The position numbers were made by a program, and so were the translations under genes. Under the pieces are notes generated by a model. That model had not been told where the DNA came from, made no database searches, and was given only the letters and a program-made list of their open reading frames with translations. Shown one piece after another: positions 1-10,659 of a stretch of 64,000 nucleotides of DNA (the stretch's first letter is position 1; every line of letters begins with the position of its first letter). The stretch comes from Paenalcaligenes suwonensis (lineage in GTDB: Bacteria; Pseudomonadota; Gammaproteobacteria; Burkholderiales; Burkholderiaceae_B): positions 62,001 to 126,000 of the forward strand of contig NZ_JAANPV010000006.1 of assembly GCF_011290505.1 (NCBI RefSeq). The letters run 5' to 3'.

Positions 1-24
1 CTTAACCCTATTCTTTCTTAACCC

Positions 25-52
25 GTACGAAGCAAGCTTGATTGCTTCGTAC
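25..52 (+). promoter_or_regulatory. Perfect stem-loop just upstream of hisQ
   Basis: An 11-bp perfect inverted repeat (GTACGAAGCAA and TTGCTTCGTAC) with a 6-base loop ends 17 bases before the hisQ start. A T-rich stretch (CTTTTTT) lies between it and the ATG, but not directly at the stem base, so it is not a textbook terminator. In related systems the periplasmic binding protein gene precedes hisQ and an intercistronic hairpin keeps permease expression below that of the binding protein. The upstream gene is outside the window, so this role is inferred. Confidence 0.6.
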
Positions 53-69
53 CTAGTGCGATCTTTTTT

Positions 70-765
70 ATGTACCTGATGGGCTATGGTCCCCAGCTGC
101 TGGCAGGCACGCTGGAAACCATCCAATTAGCCGTTCTGTCTTTGGCGGTTTCTCTTGTGCTTGGACTGGGCGCGGCAAGTTGCAAGTTATTTGCACCTAG
201 CCGCCTTTTGCGTTTTAGCGCCGCAGTCTATACCACCGTCATACGCGGCATTCCTGATCTAGTATTATTGCTGCTGATTTTCTTCAGCTTGCAGCTTTAC
301 CTAAACGATCTGACAGACGCTTTATCGTTACCCTATATAGATATAGAGCCCTTCAGTGCGGGTGTAGCCACGCTAGGCTTCATCTATGGCGCGTACTTTA
401 CCGAGACCTTTAGAGGCGCTTTTATGGCGGTTCCTCGTGGGCAACTCGAAGCTGGCATTGCCTACGGCATGTCACGCTGGCAAGTATTTAGCCGTGTTCT
501 CTTTCCACAAATGATGCGTCACGCACTACCTGGCCTAGAAAATAACTGGCTAGTACTGCTTAAAGCTACGGCGTTGGTGTCACTGATTGGCTTGAACGAT
601 TTAGTCAAAGTTGCCCAGAATGCAGGGAACGTGACCTTCCATATGTTCCTGTTCATTTCCATCACAGGGCTCATTTATCTCGCGCTCACTACCTTATCTA
701 ACAGTGTGTTTTATTTCCTCAATCGCCGCTACTCTGTAGGCATTAAAAAGGCAGAGCTATGGTAA
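70..765 (+). CDS. hisQ: Basic amino acid ABC transporter permease HisQ
   Basis: Inner-membrane permease of a histidine/lysine/arginine/ornithine-type importer. It has about five hydrophobic segments. The cytoplasmic loop that contacts the ATPase (EAA region) is around residues 127-145 (EAGIAYGMSRWQVF). Length (231 aa) and the N-terminal pattern MYLMGYGP...LAGTLETIQLA match the HisQ family. No convincing Shine-Dalgarno precedes the ATG; an in-frame ATG three codons later is possible. The last 7 bases overlap hisM, so the two permeases are translationally coupled. The binding protein gene is expected upstream, beyond the window edge. The exact substrate within the basic amino acids cannot be read from the sequence. 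Confidence 0.92.
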   Translation: MYLMGYGPQLLAGTLETIQLAVLSLAVSLVLGLGAASCKLFAPSRLLRFSAAVYTTVIRGIPDLVLLLLIFFSLQLYLNDLTDALSLPYIDIEPFSAGVATLGFIYGAYFTETFRGAFMAVPRGQLEAGIAYGMSRWQVFSRVLFPQMMRHALPGLENNWLVLLKATALVSLIGLNDLVKVAQNAGNVTFHMFLFISITGLIYLALTTLSNSVFYFLNRRYSVGIKKAELW

Positions 766-1472
766 CGGTGATTGAAGAATTCTGGCGCGCCTACCTCTAT
801 AGCAACCACGGACAGTGGTCTGGCCTAGCCGTCACATTGTGGCTGCTGGTGTTATCGCTATTCTTTGGCTTTATCTTATCGATTTTTACCGCGATAGGAC
901 GTAACTCTGCCCGCTGGTACATTTCCAAGCCCATCTGGCTATTCTCTTATGTATTTAGAGGCACACCGTTATACGTACAGATACTGTTCATTTACGGCGG
1001 CCTATATGGGTTAGACTTCATCAAAGAAACACCCAACCTGGCGGCTTTTTTCCAAAGCGGCTTTAACTGCATGGTGTTGGCCTTGGTGCTGAACAACGTC
1101 GCCTACACAACAGAAATTTTTGCGGGTGCCATCCGAGCCACGCCTGCTGGCGAAATAGACGCTGCACGCGCTTATGGCATGACACGCCCCACCATGTACC
1201 GACGCGTGATCCTTCCCTCCGCACTACGCCGTGCCTTGCCTGCCTACAGCAACGAAGTCATCTTGATGCTGCATGCCACCTCGTTGGCCTTTACTGCCAC
1301 TGTGCCGGATATATTAAAGATTGCTAGGGACGCCAACTCGGCCACCTATGAAACCTTTGCCTCATACGGTTTAGCGGCCTTGCTGTATTTAGCTATTACC
1401 GTCGTACTAGTAGGCGGATTCCGCATCATTGAAAAACGTACACTTTCATCTCTGCAACCCCTGAAGCCTTAG
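759..1472 (+). CDS. hisM: Basic amino acid ABC transporter permease HisM
   Basis: Second inner-membrane permease of the same importer, which pairs with HisQ in a heterodimeric channel. It is 237 aa with a transmembrane helix from about residue 22, an RGTPLYVQILF segment near residues 66-76 typical of HisM/ArtM, and an EAA loop (EIDAARAYGMTRPTMYRRVILP) near residues 130-150. The start overlaps hisQ by 7 bases and the ATPase gene begins 2 bases after the stop, as in a single operon. Assignment to HisM rather than a generic polar amino acid permease rests on gene order Q-M-P and the RGTPLYVQ motif. Confidence 0.92.
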   Translation: MVTVIEEFWRAYLYSNHGQWSGLAVTLWLLVLSLFFGFILSIFTAIGRNSARWYISKPIWLFSYVFRGTPLYVQILFIYGGLYGLDFIKETPNLAAFFQSGFNCMVLALVLNNVAYTTEIFAGAIRATPAGEIDAARAYGMTRPTMYRRVILPSALRRALPAYSNEVILMLHATSLAFTATVPDILKIARDANSATYETFASYGLAALLYLAITVVLVGGFRIIEKRTLSSLQPLKP

Positions 1473-1474
1473 TC

Positions 1475-2242
1475 ATGCAAAAACTGCAAGTTAAAAACAT
1501 TCATAAAGCCTATGGGCAGAATCAAGTGCTCAAAGGTGTCTCTCTGGATGCTAATGCAGGCGATGTCACGTGCATTATCGGCTCCAGCGGCTCAGGTAAA
1601 AGTACCTTTTTACGCTGCATTAACTTTCTGGAAATTCCAGATCAAGGTAGCGTGCAACTCAACGACCAAGTCATACATGCCGTCACCAAAGACAATGGCA
1701 CTACCCGTGTATCCGACTTGAAAATGCTACGTGATATGCGTACACGCCTAACCATGGTGTTTCAGCACTTCAATCTGTGGGGCCACATGAACGTTCTACA
1801 AAACGTCATGGAAGCACCTACCCACGTATTGAAAGTGTCTAAAAAAGAAGCCATGGAGCGTGCACGTCATTACCTGAACAAAGTAGGCTTACCTACCAGT
1901 ATCGAGCAACAGTACCCTGCCCATTTATCCGGTGGTCAGCAACAGCGTGTTGCCATCGCTCGTGCCTTGGCCATGGAACCTGAGGTCATGCTGTTTGACG
2001 AACCCACTTCAGCCCTAGACCCTGAGCTGGTTGGTGAGGTTCTGAAAGTGATGCAACAGTTAGCCGAGGAAGGCCGCACTATGTTGATCGTGACACACGA
2101 GATCGGCTTTGCACGCCAAGTGAGCAATAACATTGTGTTCTTACATCAGGGTGTGGTGGAAGAATGCGGTAGTCCTTCAGCAGTGCTGGATACCCCGCAA
2201 AGTGAAAGGCTGCAGCAATTTTTAACGGGCAATTTGAAGTGA
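1475..2242 (+). CDS. hisP: Basic amino acid ABC transporter ATPase HisP
   Basis: Cytoplasmic ATPase that powers the HisQM importer. Visible motifs are Walker A GSSGSGKST (residues 36-44), Q-loop Q97, signature LSGGQQQ (151-157), Walker B plus D-loop VMLFDEPTSALD (171-182) and H-loop H208. The length of 255 aa is normal for HisP/ArtP/GlnQ. It starts 2 bases after hisM and ends the operon, with a terminator about 30 bases downstream. The family is often annotated simply as amino acid ABC transporter ATP-binding protein; histidine-type specificity comes from its neighbours. Confidence 0.95.
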   Translation: MQKLQVKNIHKAYGQNQVLKGVSLDANAGDVTCIIGSSGSGKSTFLRCINFLEIPDQGSVQLNDQVIHAVTKDNGTTRVSDLKMLRDMRTRLTMVFQHFNLWGHMNVLQNVMEAPTHVLKVSKKEAMERARHYLNKVGLPTSIEQQYPAHLSGGQQQRVAIARALAMEPEVMLFDEPTSALDPELVGEVLKVMQQLAEEGRTMLIVTHEIGFARQVSNNIVFLHQGVVEECGSPSAVLDTPQSERLQQFLTGNLK

Positions 2243-2271
2243 TGATTGCTTGAAGATTGCTATGCTGCACT

Positions 2272-2300
2272 AAAAACTCCCTCCTTGAGAGGGTGTTTTT
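2272..2300 (+). terminator. Intrinsic terminator of hisQMP
   Basis: CCCTC / GAGGG stem, extendable by flanking A-T pairs, with a small loop and a run of five T on the + strand, about 30 bases after hisP. Confidence 0.8.
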
Positions 2301-2349
2301 ATTTCTGCTGCTGGATTCTACTGACTTCGGTATAGGTGATGAGTGCAAT

Positions 2350-2391
2350 GCAAAAGCCTCTTAGCAACCACCTGCTGCCGTAGCCTAAGGC
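2350..2391 (+). repeat. Remnant copy C of the structured intergenic repeat
   Basis: About 74% identical over 42 bases to the left end of repeat copy A (24287-24328), including a 16-base exact match that contains GTAGCCTAAGGC. It lacks the two AT-rich hairpins seen in copies A and B. Like them it lies in a gap between convergent genes (hisP and typA) and in the same orientation. The following GGTGGC...GCCACC pair (2392-2397 and 2433-2438) may be a leftover of a larger fold. A single 16-base match alone could be chance in a window this size; the flanking similarity and matching context raise confidence. Confidence 0.5.
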
Positions 2392-2442
2392 GGTGGCATT
2401 ACGAGCAGAAGACCACACCGCACACCCATAACGCCACCAAAC

Positions 2443-2480
2443 AAAAAAGCCCACAAATCCAAGAGGACTCATGGGCTTCT
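2443..2480 (-). terminator. Intrinsic terminator of the rimP-to-typA operon
   Basis: Read on the minus strand, AAGCCCA and TGGGCTT arms enclose an 18-base segment and are followed by a T run. It lies about 35 bases beyond the typA stop and closes the operon. Confidence 0.75.
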
Positions 2481-2514
2481 TCTAGCTGTTACCAGCTACA
2501 TACCGCTTACCTGA

Positions 2515-4335
2515 TTATGCTTCTTCACGAGCAAACTTACGACGCTCATGCTCTTTCAGGTGACGCTTACGCAGACGGATGGACTTAGGTGTAACTTCCA
2601 CCAACTCATCGTCATCAATAAAGTCTACCGCGTATTCCAACGACAAACGGATAGGAGTGATCAGGTCGATGTGCTCATCTTTACCCGATGCACGAACGTT
2701 AGTCAGTTTCTTCTCACGAATTGGGTTCACGATCAGGTCGTTATCACGGCTGTGAATACCGATGATCATACCTTCGTAAACGGGGTCATTAGGCGAAACG
2801 AACATTTTGCCGCGCTCTTGCAGTTTCCACAGTGCGTATGCAACTGCTTCACCATCGTCTTGGCTGATCAGAACGCCGTTACGACGCTCACCCACGGAAC
2901 CTTCACGCATAGGCTGGTAGGAGTCAAAAATGTGACTCATCAAGCCTGTACCGCGTGTCAGTGTCATGAAATCGCCTTGGAAGCCGATCAGACCACGTGC
3001 AGGAATACGGTATTCCAAACGGGTACGACCACGACCATCAGGGATCATGTCTTGCAAGTCACCACGACGACGACCCAACTCTTCCATCACACCACCTTGG
3101 TGACCGTCTTCAACGTCCACTGTCAGGTGCTCGTAGGGTTCCATCTTCACGCCGTTTTCTTCTTTGATCAGCACGCGTGGACGGGATACCGCCAACTCGT
3201 AGCCTTCGCGACGCATGTTTTCCAACAAGATGGTCAAGTGCAACTCACCACGGCCACATACTTCAAATGCCGTATCGTCACCGGTGTCATTCACACGCAA
3301 CGCTACGTTGGATTTCAATTCCAAATCCAAGCGGTCACGGATCTGACGGCTGGTCACAAACTTACCTTCACGGCCTGCCAATGGCGAGGAGTTCACGATA
3401 AAGTTCATGCTCAGTGTAGGCTCGTCAATGCGCAGCAATGGCAGAGCTTCTGGCTTAGCAGGATCCATCAGTGTGCAGCCAATACCGATTTCATCAATAC
3501 CGTTAATCAGTACGATGTCACCCGCTTGAGCTTCTTCCACTTGTTGACGGTTCACACCTTTAAAGGTTTGCACTTGGTTGATACGGCCTTTGATAGGCTC
3601 GCCTTCAGGACCAAATTTCAGAATCACGTCTTGACCAGCACGTACACGACCACGGTTTACACGGCCTACACCGATCTTACCGACGTAGCTGTTGTAGTCT
3701 AAAGAACAGATTTGCAGTTGCAATGGACCATCTGGGTCATCATCACGCTGAGGCACGTGATCCAAGATAGCTTGGAACAGTGGGCGCAGATCGCCGGAAC
3801 GCACATCGTCAGTCAAACCGGCATAACCGGACAAACCTGAAGCGTAAACAATTGGGAAATCCAACTGCTCTTCTGTAGCACCCAACTTGTCAAACAAATC
3901 AAATGTTTCGTTTACAGCGAAATCTGGTCTAGCACCTGGACGGTCAACTTTGTTGACCACCACAATAGGTTTCAGACCCAGTTCCAACGCTTTGCGGGTT
4001 ACGAAACGGGTTTGAGGCATAGGGCCTTCTACCGAATCCACCAGCAACAACACTCCGTCAACCATCGACAGTACACGCTCTACCTCACCACCGAAGTCAG
4101 CGTGTCCGGGGGTATCAATAATGTTGATGTGTGTACCCTCAAACTCTGCCGCGCAGTTTTTGGCCAAGATAGTGATACCGCGTTCTTTCTCGATATCGCC
4201 AGAGTCCATAACGCGATCGCTAACATGTTCATTCGCACGAAACGTGCCAGACTGTTTCAGAAGCTGATCAACCAGGGTAGTTTTCCCGTGGTCTACGTGA
4301 GCAATAATAGCCACATTGCGCAATGCGCGACTCAT
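2515..4335 (-). CDS. typA: Ribosome-associated GTPase TypA/BipA
   Basis: Translational GTPase that binds the 70S ribosome and assists 50S assembly and stress adaptation. The G1 loop AHVDHGKTT is at residues 12-20, the switch region has [10 protein letters not shown]3 is [12 protein letters not shown] and G4 is NKVD. EF-G-like domains III and V and the BipA-specific C-terminal domain (ending near [12 protein letters not shown]) follow. The 606 aa length is standard. Its ATG overlaps the truB stop by four bases (ATGA), so it is coupled to the last step of the rimP-nusA-infB-rbfA-truB operon; a terminator follows about 35 bases downstream. Confidence 0.97.
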   Translation of the reverse strand: MSRALRNVAIIAHVDHGKTTLVDQLLKQSGTFRANEHVSDRVMDSGDIEKERGITILAKNCAAEFEGTHINIIDTPGHADFGGEVERVLSMVDGVLLLVDSVEGPMPQTRFVTRKALELGLKPIVVVNKVDRPGARPDFAVNETFDLFDKLGATEEQLDFPIVYASGLSGYAGLTDDVRSGDLRPLFQAILDHVPQRDDDPDGPLQLQICSLDYNSYVGKIGVGRVNRGRVRAGQDVILKFGPEGEPIKGRINQVQTFKGVNRQQVEEAQAGDIVLINGIDEIGIGCTLMDPAKPEALPLLRIDEPTLSMNFIVNSSPLAGREGKFVTSRQIRDRLDLELKSNVALRVNDTGDDTAFEVCGRGELHLTILLENMRREGYELAVSRPRVLIKEENGVKMEPYEHLTVDVEDGHQGGVMEELGRRRGDLQDMIPDGRGRTRLEYRIPARGLIGFQGDFMTLTRGTGLMSHIFDSYQPMREGSVGERRNGVLISQDDGEAVAYALWKLQERGKMFVSPNDPVYEGMIIGIHSRDNDLIVNPIREKKLTNVRASGKDEHIDLITPIRLSLEYAVDFIDDDELVEVTPKSIRLRKRHLKEHERRKFAREEA

Positions 4336-5090
4336 AATGTTTCCTTAAGGTTAAGGTTAGCTGGGCGTAGCGTTTCGGGTAAATCAGCCAGCCCGATTAA
4401 AAGGGATTCAGGTTCCTCAGAATCCTGTATTGTGTCCAGCGTTACCGCCTTTTCCAATAGAAAGGGTCCCACAGCCGTACGACGCAACGCCGTCAGGTGA
4501 GCCCTATAACCTAAACGTTGACCAATATCTTGTGCCAAAGTTCGGATATACGTGCCTTTGCTGCACTCCACTGCTATACGCGCAGTGTTCCCTTCACAGG
4601 ATAACAATTCAATACTATGAATCGTTACCGTACGGGGTGGTCTTTCCAGTTCTATGCCTTGCCGTGCATATTCATACAGCGGCTTACCATCACGCTTTAA
4701 GGCCGAGTACATAGGTGGAATTTGTTGAATTTCACCTAAGAATTCTTGTAATACTTGTTGGACTGCTTCTTTATCAGCCCCACCTTCAGGCAGTTCAGCC
4801 GTTGCAACCACCGTACCGGTTAAATCACCCGAGTCAGTTTCCGCACCGAAGGTGAGCTCTGCTTCGTATGCTTTATCAGCATCCAAAAGCAATCCAGAAA
4901 TTTTAGTTGCTTTACCAAAGCAGCACACCAACAGCCCTGTAGCAAAAGGATCCAAGGTGCCGGTGTGACCTGCTTTACGAGCATCCATCGCTCGTCGGGC
5001 GCGTTGCAATGCGTGGTTACTGGACAGACCTTCACCTTTGTCCAGCAACAGCACACCATCGAGCACACGTCCGCGTTGTCGCCTCGCCAT
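4332..5090 (-). CDS. truB: tRNA pseudouridine-55 synthase TruB
   Basis: Converts U55 in the T-loop of elongator tRNAs to pseudouridine and acts as a tRNA chaperone. The family motif GHTGTLDPFATGLL contains the catalytic aspartate (D47). KPLYEYAR and YIRTLAQDIG motifs of the TruB fold are present. At 252 aa it has only a short C-terminal extension in place of a full PUA domain. It lies 35 bases after rbfA and overlaps typA by 4 bases, matching the conserved infB-rbfA-truB order. Confidence 0.96.
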   Translation of the reverse strand: MARRQRGRVLDGVLLLDKGEGLSSNHALQRARRAMDARKAGHTGTLDPFATGLLVCCFGKATKISGLLLDADKAYEAELTFGAETDSGDLTGTVVATAELPEGGADKEAVQQVLQEFLGEIQQIPPMYSALKRDGKPLYEYARQGIELERPPRTVTIHSIELLSCEGNTARIAVECSKGTYIRTLAQDIGQRLGYRAHLTALRRTAVGPFLLEKAVTLDTIQDSEEPESLLIGLADLPETLRPANLNLKETL

Positions 5091-5125
5091 CGTATTTATT
5101 TTCCGCTAAAAAACGACGCGCCGAC

Positions 5126-5539
5126 TCAGGCTTGGTCGTCGTCAGGATCGTCAGGAACAGCGTCAGTAGCTGTACTGAAAGAAGAACGGTTTGCCTCGTC
5201 GATCAGCTTGGACATGGCCATGCCACGCACCACGTGATCATCGTAGAAGAAACGCAGAGTAGGAACAGTATGGATATGCAACAAGCGGTATAGCTGCGAG
5301 TGCAGCCAGCCAGCCTTGGCATTCAGTACTTCAGTTGCAATCTGTGGCTCAGCGCCGAAGACCGTAAAATACACTTTAGCGTGTGCATAATCCGCTGACA
5401 GTTCAACTTCTGTCAGCGTGATTAAGCCAGCGCGAGACATATCTATCTCTCGCTGAATGAGCACCGCCAAATCTTTTTGAATTTGGTCGGCAAGGCGGAC
5501 ATTACGTCCGCCGCCAGCTTTGTTTTTGTGTCTTGCCAT
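5126..5539 (-). CDS. rbfA: Ribosome-binding factor A (30S maturation)
   Basis: Small KH-fold protein (137 aa) that binds the immature 30S subunit near 16S rRNA helix 1 and supports late maturation, especially in the cold. The family pattern is visible as RLADQIQKDLAVLIQREI near the N-terminus, DYAHAKVYFTVFG in the middle and LRFFYDDHVVRG near residue 95. The acidic tail (DAVPDDPDDDQA) is typical. It starts 3 bases after infB and precedes truB. Confidence 0.96.
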   Translation of the reverse strand: MARHKNKAGGGRNVRLADQIQKDLAVLIQREIDMSRAGLITLTEVELSADYAHAKVYFTVFGAEPQIATEVLNAKAGWLHSQLYRLLHIHTVPTLRFFYDDHVVRGMAMSKLIDEANRSSFSTATDAVPDDPDDDQA

Positions 5540-5542
5540 GAA

Positions 5543-8500
5543 TTACAGTGACCGGGCGATTTCCTTGATCTCGAAGATCTCTAGCTGGTCGCCCACTTGA
5601 ATATCATTATTACCACGTAAGGTGATACCACAATCGAAGCCTTGGCGTACTTCGCGGACATCGTCCTTGAAGCGTCGCAGGGATTCGAGATGGCCCGTCC
5701 AATGCACCACGTTGTCGCGCAGCAGACGTACCTGAGAATCGCGCTTGACGATGCCTTCGGTAACCATACAACCAGCCACACTCCCAATACGAGAAATGTG
5801 GTACACCTCGCGAATTTCTACCATACCGATAACCTCTTCGCGTTTCTCTGGTGTCAACATGCCGGACAAGGCTGCTTTCACTTCGTCTACCGCATCGTAA
5901 ATGATGTTGTAGTAGCGAATATCAATACCGTTCAATTCGGCCAGTTTACGTGCGCTTTGTTCTGCACGTACGTTAAAGCCAATTACTACTGCGTTAGACG
6001 CGATAGCCAAGTTGATGTCGCTTTCAGAAATACCACCCACCGCAGCGTGCACTACTTGTACTTTCACTTCGTCCGTTGCCAGTTTCAGCAAGGAAGACAC
6101 CAACGCCTCTTGAGAACCTTGTACGTCGGTTTTGATGATCAGAGACAATGTCTGTACACCTTCACCAATGTTCTCAAACAGGGAATCCAATTTCGCTGCT
6201 TGCTGACGAGCCAATTTCACATCACGGTATTTACCTTGACGGAACAAAGCAATTTCACGTGCTTTACGCTCATCTTGCATAGCAACCAGTTGATCACCCG
6301 CTGCAGGCACTTCAGTCAAACCTTGAATTTCCACAGGCATAGATGGGCCTGCTTCTTTCAGGGACTTACCCGTTTCGTTCACCATGGCACGAATACGGCC
6401 AAAGCTTGCGCCTACCAGCACGGTATCACCGTGATGCAATGTACCTGTTTGAACCAGCACTGTCGCCACCGGGCCGCGACCGCGATCCAGACGGGCTTCA
6501 ATCACAGTACCTTGTGCAGGTGTGTTGATTGGCGCTTTCAGTTCTAGCATTTCTGCTTGTAGCAGCACTTGCTCCAACAAGTCATCAATACCGTCACCAG
6601 TGCGTGCCGATACAGGTACGAAAGGCACATCGCCACCGTACTCTTCAGGCACCACCTCTTCCACCAACAACTCTTGCTTCACGCGCTCAGGGTTGGCTTC
6701 AGGTTTATCTACTTTAGTGATGGCTACAACCAGCGGTACGCCAGCGGCGCGTGCATGGTGAATAGCTTCACGTGTTTGTGGCATCACGCCGTCATCGGAC
6801 GCAACCACCAGAATAACAACGTCGGTCGCTTTGGTACCGCGAGCACGCATGGCCGTAAAGGCTTCGTGACCGGGGGTATCCAAGAACGTTACATTACCGC
6901 GTTCAGTTTTAACGTTGTACGCACCAATGTGCTGAGTAATACCACCAGCCTCGCCCGACGCTACTTTAGTGCGACGGATGTAGTCCAGCAAGGAGGTTTT
7001 ACCGTGGTCAACGTGACCCATTACGGTCACCACTGGAGCACGTGGGCCCTCTTCAATCTCGCCAGTGAACTGATCTTCCAAGAAGGACTCAGGATCGTCC
7101 AGTTTGGCAGCAATCGCTGTATGGCCCATTTCTTCAACCAAGATCATGGCTGTTTCTTGATCCAGCACTTGGTTAATGGTAACCATTTGACCCAGCTTCA
7201 TCAGATGCTTGATCACTTCTGCTGCTTTCACAGCCATTTTGTGAGCCAGGTCAGCAACAGTAATGGTTTCAGGCACAGCCACTTCGCGAACAATTGCTTC
7301 CACTACTTGTGGTTGCTGCTCTACTTGGTTCTGACGGCCACGGCCACGTTTACCACCACGGTTGCTGGCATGCCATGCTTCGCGCTCGGTAGAGGCAGAA
7401 GCCACTTCAGCTTTGGAAGGCTGTTTACGACGGCTATCGCCCACCCAACCGGTTTCACCTTTAACTGCTGGTTTAGCCGTTGTTTTCTTGGTGCTATCGC
7501 CGTTTTTCGCATCTTTCTTCGTAACCGGTTTACCCGCTTTACGAGCAGCGTCTTGGCTTTCTGCCGCACGCAATACTTTGCGAGGACGGTTCAGCATCTC
7601 ACTGATGGCAGCCGCTTCCGCTTCTGCTGCTGAGCGAGCGCGATCACGATCGCCATCGCTCACAGCAGCCTGGGGCGCTGGTCGGCGAGTAGCAGGATTG
7701 CCGCTGGATTGCGGACGGCCTGCGCCTTGCGGACGATCCGAATGACGGTTTGCGCCGGACGACGTATTGCCGCCACGCTGCGCATTCGCTCCACCTTGCG
7801 GTCTTGGGCTACGAGTTTGATTGTCAGCTTTCGCTGTAGGGGTGTCTTTGACAGGCTTGTTTTTAACGGCCACGTTATCCAGCTCTTCAGTTTGTTCTGC
7901 CTTCACAGGCGTTTCTTGCTCTACCTGTGATGTAACTTCAGGCACTTGCTTTTCAGACTGACTGACAGCGGGTGACACAGGTTGCCGTACCTGTTCTTCC
8001 TTGGCTGCTGTTTCTGCAGTCGGTTCGGTTTTTTGAGTCTCTGCAACCGGTGCCTTTTTAACTGGCTCTGGCTGGGCCTCAACGTTGGTTTCCTGTGCAG
8101 GAGCAGGCTCTTGCTTAGGAGTTTCTACTGCTACTGGTGCTTCAGCAGCTACTTCAGGTGTAGCTACTGGTGCAACAGTTGGTTTGCTTACTTCTGCTGG
8201 TGCAGTATTTTCTACTGCTACCGGTGCGGTCTCAGCAGGTTCAACAGCATTTTGTTCTTCATCACGGGCTGCTGTTGCAGCTTTAGCGGCTTCAGCAAGA
8301 AGCTCAGCCGGATCCCGTTTCACAAATACGCGTTTCTTGCGGGTTTCTACCTGAATAGTGCGAGAACGCCCTGATCCATCAGCTTGGCGGATTTCTGAGG
8401 TTTTGCGACGAGTCAGCGTGATTTTATTTCCACGCAATGACTCTAGCAGCTTCGCCTTATCTGCTTCGGTGACGGAATCGTCTACCGATCTGAGCTGAAC

Positions 8501-8584
8501 ACCTGCAGCACGCAATTGCTCCAACAACGATTCTGCAGGCATTTTCAGTTCTTGAGCGAACTGGGCGACTGTGTTACTCGGCAT
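5543..8584 (-). CDS. infB: Translation initiation factor IF-2
   Basis: GTPase that recruits initiator fMet-tRNA to the 30S subunit and promotes 70S joining. The 1013 aa chain has an IF2 N-terminal module (about 1-50), a long Ala/Glu/Pro-rich then Arg/Gly-rich linker (about 90-420), a second IF2_N module (about 435-490) and the G domain with GHVDHGKT (523-530), DTPGH (569-573) and TKVD (623-626), followed by beta-barrel and C-terminal fMet-binding domains. The long low-complexity linker is typical of Burkholderiales. The start ATG follows an AGAGAG stretch. nusA lies 95 bases upstream, with a stem-loop between them. Confidence 0.97.
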   Translation of the reverse strand: MPSNTVAQFAQELKMPAESLLEQLRAAGVQLRSVDDSVTEADKAKLLESLRGNKITLTRRKTSEIRQADGSGRSRTIQVETRKKRVFVKRDPAELLAEAAKAATAARDEEQNAVEPAETAPVAVENTAPAEVSKPTVAPVATPEVAAEAPVAVETPKQEPAPAQETNVEAQPEPVKKAPVAETQKTEPTAETAAKEEQVRQPVSPAVSQSEKQVPEVTSQVEQETPVKAEQTEELDNVAVKNKPVKDTPTAKADNQTRSPRPQGGANAQRGGNTSSGANRHSDRPQGAGRPQSSGNPATRRPAPQAAVSDGDRDRARSAAEAEAAAISEMLNRPRKVLRAAESQDAARKAGKPVTKKDAKNGDSTKKTTAKPAVKGETGWVGDSRRKQPSKAEVASASTEREAWHASNRGGKRGRGRQNQVEQQPQVVEAIVREVAVPETITVADLAHKMAVKAAEVIKHLMKLGQMVTINQVLDQETAMILVEEMGHTAIAAKLDDPESFLEDQFTGEIEEGPRAPVVTVMGHVDHGKTSLLDYIRRTKVASGEAGGITQHIGAYNVKTERGNVTFLDTPGHEAFTAMRARGTKATDVVILVVASDDGVMPQTREAIHHARAAGVPLVVAITKVDKPEANPERVKQELLVEEVVPEEYGGDVPFVPVSARTGDGIDDLLEQVLLQAEMLELKAPINTPAQGTVIEARLDRGRGPVATVLVQTGTLHHGDTVLVGASFGRIRAMVNETGKSLKEAGPSMPVEIQGLTEVPAAGDQLVAMQDERKAREIALFRQGKYRDVKLARQQAAKLDSLFENIGEGVQTLSLIIKTDVQGSQEALVSSLLKLATDEVKVQVVHAAVGGISESDINLAIASNAVVIGFNVRAEQSARKLAELNGIDIRYYNIIYDAVDEVKAALSGMLTPEKREEVIGMVEIREVYHISRIGSVAGCMVTEGIVKRDSQVRLLRDNVVHWTGHLESLRRFKDDVREVRQGFDCGITLRGNNDIQVGDQLEIFEIKEIARSL

Positions 8585-8636
8585 TCGACTCTCTCTTGCT
8601 TACAACTACTTATTCTATTAATAATAACCCCTGATA

Positions 8637-8665
8637 GTCGGCTCTCCTCTCTAGAGCAGGCCGAC
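8637..8665 (-). promoter_or_regulatory. Stem-loop in the nusA-infB intercistronic gap
   Basis: GTCGG...GCTCT pairs with AGAGC...CCGAC around a 7-base loop. No T run follows, so it is not a terminator. It may be an mRNA processing or stability element ahead of infB, which is inference. Confidence 0.4.
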
Positions 8666-8679
8666 CTGCTGCAACGTCA

Positions 8680-10164
8680 TCATGCGTCACCATCAAACCA
8701 GTGGGCTCGTGCACGCATAATTAGGTTGCTAGCGTCTTCAGCATTTAGGCCAGTGATTTCGGACAGTTCATCTGTCGCCAATTCGGCCAAATCATCCAGC
8801 GTGGTTACTTCTTTTTCAGCCAAAGCCGCCACGATATCAGGAGTCATTCCTTCGATTTCTAACAGGTCTTTCTCAACTGCCTGTACCAGTTCGTCTTTAG
8901 CGATAGCTTCAGACAACAAGGCATTACGAGCACGTGTACGCAGCTCGTTAACGGTTTCTTCGTCAAAGGAGTCTATATCTAGCAGCTCTTGCAGCGGCAC
9001 ATAGGCCACTTCTTCTAGACCACTGAAACCTTCGTCAATCAGCACGTCGGCAATACCTTCGTCTACATCCAAGCGCTGCATGAACATATTTTGCAGTTCA
9101 CGACGCTCTTCTTCCTGACGGTTCTGGCTTTCTTCTGGTGTCATGATGTTGATTTGCCAGCCAGTCAGTTCGGAAGCCAAACGTACGTTTTGACCACGAG
9201 CACCAATAGCCTTAGGCAGGTTCTCTTCATCCACCACTACGTCCATGGCATGTTTGTCTTCATCAACAACAATGGATTCCACATGCGCTGGAGCCAGTGC
9301 ACCAATCACAAATTCTGCGGGATCTTCAGCCCACAAAACGATATCAACCTGCTCGCCGCCCAACTCGTTACGAACGGCAGTCACACGCGAACCGCGCATA
9401 CCTACACATGTACCGATAGGGTCAATACGCTGGTCATAGGCGATAACGGCAATTTTGGCACGTACACCCGCATCGCGAGCAGCGGCTTTAATTTCCAGCA
9501 AGCCTTGTTCGATTTCTGGTACTTCGTTCTCGAACAGTTCCTTGATGAAATCAGGAGCGGTACGAGACAGAATCACCTGTTGACCACGAGCAGCGCGATC
9601 AATTGTTTTTACCAATGCGCGAACACGGTCACCCATACGAATATTTTCTTTGGGGATCATTTCGCTACGTGGCAAACGGGCTTCGATTTTACCCATCTCA
9701 ATGATGGCATCGCCCTTGTCTATACGACGTACTGTACCAGAGACGATTTTCTCGCCACGATCCAAGAAGTCGTTCAGCACTTGCTCACGCTCTGCATCAC
9801 GTATACGTTGCAAAATAGCCTGTTTAGCTGCTTGCGCACCAATACGTCCAAATTCTATAGGCTCTAAGGCCTCTTCAATGTAATCACCGATCTGCACATC
9901 AGGCACGATTTCAATCGCGTCACTGTACATCTCTTGACGATCAGGTTCTTGCAGGCCTGCTTCATCAGGCACTACCAACCAACGTCTGAACCCTTCGTGT
10001 TCGCCCGTTACGCGATCCACCGCTACCCGTATGTCGGCATCTTCTTCGAAGCGTTTTTTCATTGCAGACGCTAACGCACCTTCTAGGGCGCCAAACACCA
10101 CATCTGCTTCTACACCTTTTTCACGCGCCAGCGCATCAACTAGCAAAAGAATTTCGCGACTCAT
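8680..10164 (-). CDS. nusA: Transcription termination/antitermination factor NusA
   Basis: RNA polymerase-binding factor that modulates pausing, termination and antitermination. Domains in order are the N-terminal polymerase-binding domain (about 1-125), an S1 domain (about 130-200, with [20 protein letters not shown]), two KH domains ([14 protein letters not shown] and [17 protein letters not shown]) and two acidic C-terminal repeats ([34 protein letters not shown]). The 494 aa length is standard. The start overlaps the rimP stop by four bases (ATGA). Since NusA acts at terminators, the hairpin before rimP could be part of autoregulation. Confidence 0.97.
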   Translation of the reverse strand: MSREILLLVDALAREKGVEADVVFGALEGALASAMKKRFEEDADIRVAVDRVTGEHEGFRRWLVVPDEAGLQEPDRQEMYSDAIEIVPDVQIGDYIEEALEPIEFGRIGAQAAKQAILQRIRDAEREQVLNDFLDRGEKIVSGTVRRIDKGDAIIEMGKIEARLPRSEMIPKENIRMGDRVRALVKTIDRAARGQQVILSRTAPDFIKELFENEVPEIEQGLLEIKAAARDAGVRAKIAVIAYDQRIDPIGTCVGMRGSRVTAVRNELGGEQVDIVLWAEDPAEFVIGALAPAHVESIVVDEDKHAMDVVVDEENLPKAIGARGQNVRLASELTGWQINIMTPEESQNRQEEERRELQNMFMQRLDVDEGIADVLIDEGFSGLEEVAYVPLQELLDIDSFDEETVNELRTRARNALLSEAIAKDELVQAVEKDLLEIEGMTPDIVAALAEKEVTTLDDLAELATDELSEITGLNAEDASNLIMRARAHWFDGDA

Positions 10165-10652
10165 CGCTTTCTACCCTTGAAATCAAGAACGGGATCCAAT
10201 TTGGCACGATCCACTTCATCAAATGTGAATGTTAGGTCTCTGACATTGCCAGAAGCTTGCTCTAACTCCAACACAAACTGCGTGTCTGCATCCACATTAT
10301 CCACAGTGACGTCTTCAGGGCTGATCAACACACCCTTAAACACTTTCTGGTTATCCACCGCCTCGTAAAAGCGCAGTTCTACCCTAGCACCGGCAAAGCG
10401 TACAAAGTCTCGCAATGTTCGTAGCGGACGATCTATACCAGGAGAACTCACTTCCAGACGAGCGTAATCGACGTTTTCTACTTCGAAAACGCGCGACAAC
10501 TGTTTGGACACCCATTCACAATGGTCAATGACCACCCCTTCAGGATGATCGATCACGACACGCAACACGCCCAGAGGCGCACGCTCTACATCGATCAATT
10601 CGATGTCGCTGCCCAGCAAGGCTTCTTGTGTTAAAGCGAAAATATCTGCCAT
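10161..10652 (-). CDS. rimP: Ribosome maturation factor RimP
   Basis: Assists 30S subunit assembly. It has 163 aa with the family motif [10 protein letters not shown] near residue 85 and a C-terminal Sm-like barrel. I chose the ATG at 10652 (MADIFALTQ) rather than the TTG three codons upstream because this matches the family N-terminus. The Shine-Dalgarno is weak (GGA) and abuts the T-tract of a terminator hairpin, so translation and termination signals are interleaved. First gene of the operon continuing into nusA, infB, rbfA, truB and typA. Confidence 0.95.
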   Translation of the reverse strand: MADIFALTQEALLGSDIELIDVERAPLGVLRVVIDHPEGVVIDHCEWVSKQLSRVFEVENVDYARLEVSSPGIDRPLRTLRDFVRFAGARVELRFYEAVDNQKVFKGVLISPEDVTVDNVDADTQFVLELEQASGNVRDLTFTFDEVDRAKLDPVLDFKGRKR

Positions 10653-10659
10653 AAAATCC

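Noticed and set aside
2548-3702. A 384-codon frame opposite typA, and similar long frames opposite infB, nusA and sdhA
   Set aside because: They mirror conserved coding sequences and result from codon bias that leaves the antisense strand open.
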